Assembly (NCBI GenBank): GCA_018064505.1
Contig: JAGHVC010000212.1
Location: forward strand, 1-33,723
DNA length: 33,723 bases
Reading direction: 5' to 3'
From: Candidatus Minthosoma caballi
Lineage (GTDB): Bacteria > Bacteroidota > Bacteroidia > Bacteroidales > Bacteroidaceae
Both the position numbers and the translations under genes were made by a program. The notes below the pieces were generated by a model. It made no database searches, had not been told where the DNA came from, and saw only the letters and a program-made list of their open reading frames with translations. Positions 32,702 through 33,723 of the stretch are shown here, in pieces (positions within the stretch are counted from its first letter, which is position 1; each line of letters begins with the position of its first letter).

Positions 32702-32734
32702 GGTTACTCATGGAAGTAAAGAGTCACCTTTTTT
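32702..32734 (+). terminator. Probable intrinsic terminator of the porin operon
   Basis: GGTTACTC (32702-32709) pairs with GAGTCACC (32721-32728) with one mismatch, followed by a T-rich run at 32729-32734. It overlaps the stop codon of the convergent YARHG gene. Confidence 0.55.
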
Positions 32735-33723
32735 CTATAGACTTAATCAAAGCAATGTTGAGGAACTCGATGAGCGAGAAATGAATCTTGTCATTGACAT
32801 CAGGATCGCTGTCCATTTCGTACCACTTCTCACTCATGAAATACTCCTTGAGATCATCACTGCCGAAACGATACCCATGACGAGCATAAATCTCATTACG
32901 CATCACGCGTAATTCATTTTTAGATAAACTGGTTATTTCGCCCGGAAGCATAAGTCGCTTGTCAGTTGGCCAACGAGGCGCTGTGCTTTCGTTCTTCCTG
33001 TCAAGAACCAAGATAATGTGCTCATTTTCATAAGTATCGTCAGCTTCATTATAGTAAACCTCAAAGATGCTCAGACCTGTGCGCAGGTTGCCAGTGTTTT
33101 CATGAGGCATGACTTTCAAGCATCTGCCATTGGTGAGTTTGAAGATGTTTGAAGGAGATTCGTATTCCTCACCCACCTGATAGCTGCCGTCATACCACGA
33201 ACCGAGCTGGAAGACATCAGCAGTGATGTTGCAGTCGGAGCCTTCAGGGCATTCACTCATTGCTGAAAAAGCAACCCTATAGTTTCCTGTCCAAGAAGAC
33301 TTCATCTGCGAGGCTATAATGTTGTATAGGTCTTCCTTAGCTTTCATCTTGCGAAAACAGTATGTAGCATCGCTCTGCTCGCTCTCCACAACCAGATATG
33401 TTTCATCATCAATGTTATAAGTAACCACATTAGACCCCTGCTGACATGGAAAACTAATGACAGGATCATCATCCGTCTCTTTGTTCCAGTATCCCCCTTC
33501 AAGAGAGAACCACGGCGCCTTAGGATCAGCGTCAGTACACTTCAGTCCAAAAGCATAGCCGCCCTCGTGACATGTGCCGCCAGTCATGTTTATGAAGTCT
33601 CCATTCACTTCAGCAACATAGACAGCATCCCCATCTGTCCAGCGAGTCTTGTTAAACATTTTTTTCAGTGAAGCATTCTGTGCAGAAGCAATAGTCACTA
33701 TAGCAGAAAAGAGAAGTAATAGT
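32724..33723 (-). CDS. Secreted YARHG-domain protein, N-terminus cut by window edge
   Basis: The frame is open to the right edge. Its first visible residues (LLLLFSAIVTIASAQ) are the hydrophobic core and cleavage site of a signal peptide, so the true start lies just beyond base 33723 and the GTG at 33696-33698 is not the start. The C-terminal 70 residues carry a YARHG domain: ELRVMRNEIYARHGYRFGS and EYFMSEKWYEMD. The middle (about 40-230) is unrecognised, beta-rich, with several Cys residues (for example CHEGGYAFGLKC, CPEGSDC) that could form disulfides. YARHG domains occur in extracellular or periplasmic proteins of unclear function. It is not linked to the porin operon, with which it converges. 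Confidence 0.9.
   Translation of the reverse strand, partial: LLLLFSAIVTIASAQNASLKKMFNKTRWTDGDAVYVAEVNGDFINMTGGTCHEGGYAFGLKCTDADPKAPWFSLEGGYWNKETDDDPVISFPCQQGSNVVTYNIDDETYLVVESEQSDATYCFRKMKAKEDLYNIIASQMKSSWTGNYRVAFSAMSECPEGSDCNITADVFQLGSWYDGSYQVGEEYESPSNIFKLTNGRCLKVMPHENTGNLRTGLSIFEVYYNEADDTYENEHIILVLDRKNESTAPRWPTDKRLMLPGEITSLSKNELRVMRNEIYARHGYRFGSDDLKEYFMSEKWYEMDSDPDVNDKIHFSLIEFLNIALIKSIEKR

Overview
The window looks like chromosome (or secondary replicon) of a Bacteroidales bacterium, most likely Prevotella or a close relative. This rests on a SusC/SusD pair with a FecI/FecR-type ECF switch, many lipoproteins, Bacteroidota-type promoters (TTTG, about 19-23 bases, TAnnTTTG) ahead of several genes, A-rich leaders without strong Shine-Dalgarno sites, and modest GC. 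The species assignment is inference. I saw no tRNA, rRNA, CRISPR array or insertion sequence.

Left edge (1-2409, minus strand): a compact operon encoding a membrane-anchored protein, a macro-domain protein and a P-loop GTPase-like protein cut by the window edge. Directly upstream of it (2469-2831, minus) is a strong candidate for an independent structured RNA, with a good promoter, a long 193-base imperfect hairpin with a central bubble, and an intrinsic terminator. Next to it (2976-3053) lie three near-perfect 15-base palindromes at an exact 24-base period, which can also be read as an octapeptide-repeat mini-ORF.

3117-12150: an ECF sigma factor gene, divergent from a TlpA-like thioredoxin lipoprotein, a FecR-like anti-sigma factor, a SusC-type TonB-dependent transporter whose STN signalling domain is broken by a frameshift, a SusD lipoprotein and a two-repeat lipoprotein. 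The set reads as one trans-envelope signalling and uptake system. A long bidirectional terminator (12166-12215) separates it from a secreted alpha/beta hydrolase on the minus strand.

13381-27667 is an efflux region: a metal-type (Cus/Czc) RND system (fusion protein, pump, outer-membrane channel), a Rep_3-type replication initiator with its own promoter, a second (drug-type) RND system with its fusion protein and channel, and a convergent MATE transporter.

27668-33723: an SDR oxidoreductase, a TfoX-N protein, and a PhoB/PhoR-like two-component pair divergent from a phosphate-selective-porin-like gene. The divergent region contains 11-base-period TGTAACA repeats resembling a Pho box. A tiny acidic ORF follows the porin. 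A YARHG-domain secreted protein runs off the right edge.

Recurring oddities are the frameshifted SusC, Asn/Asp-rich low-complexity inserts in several unrelated membrane proteins, and a plasmid-type replication initiator between two efflux operons.
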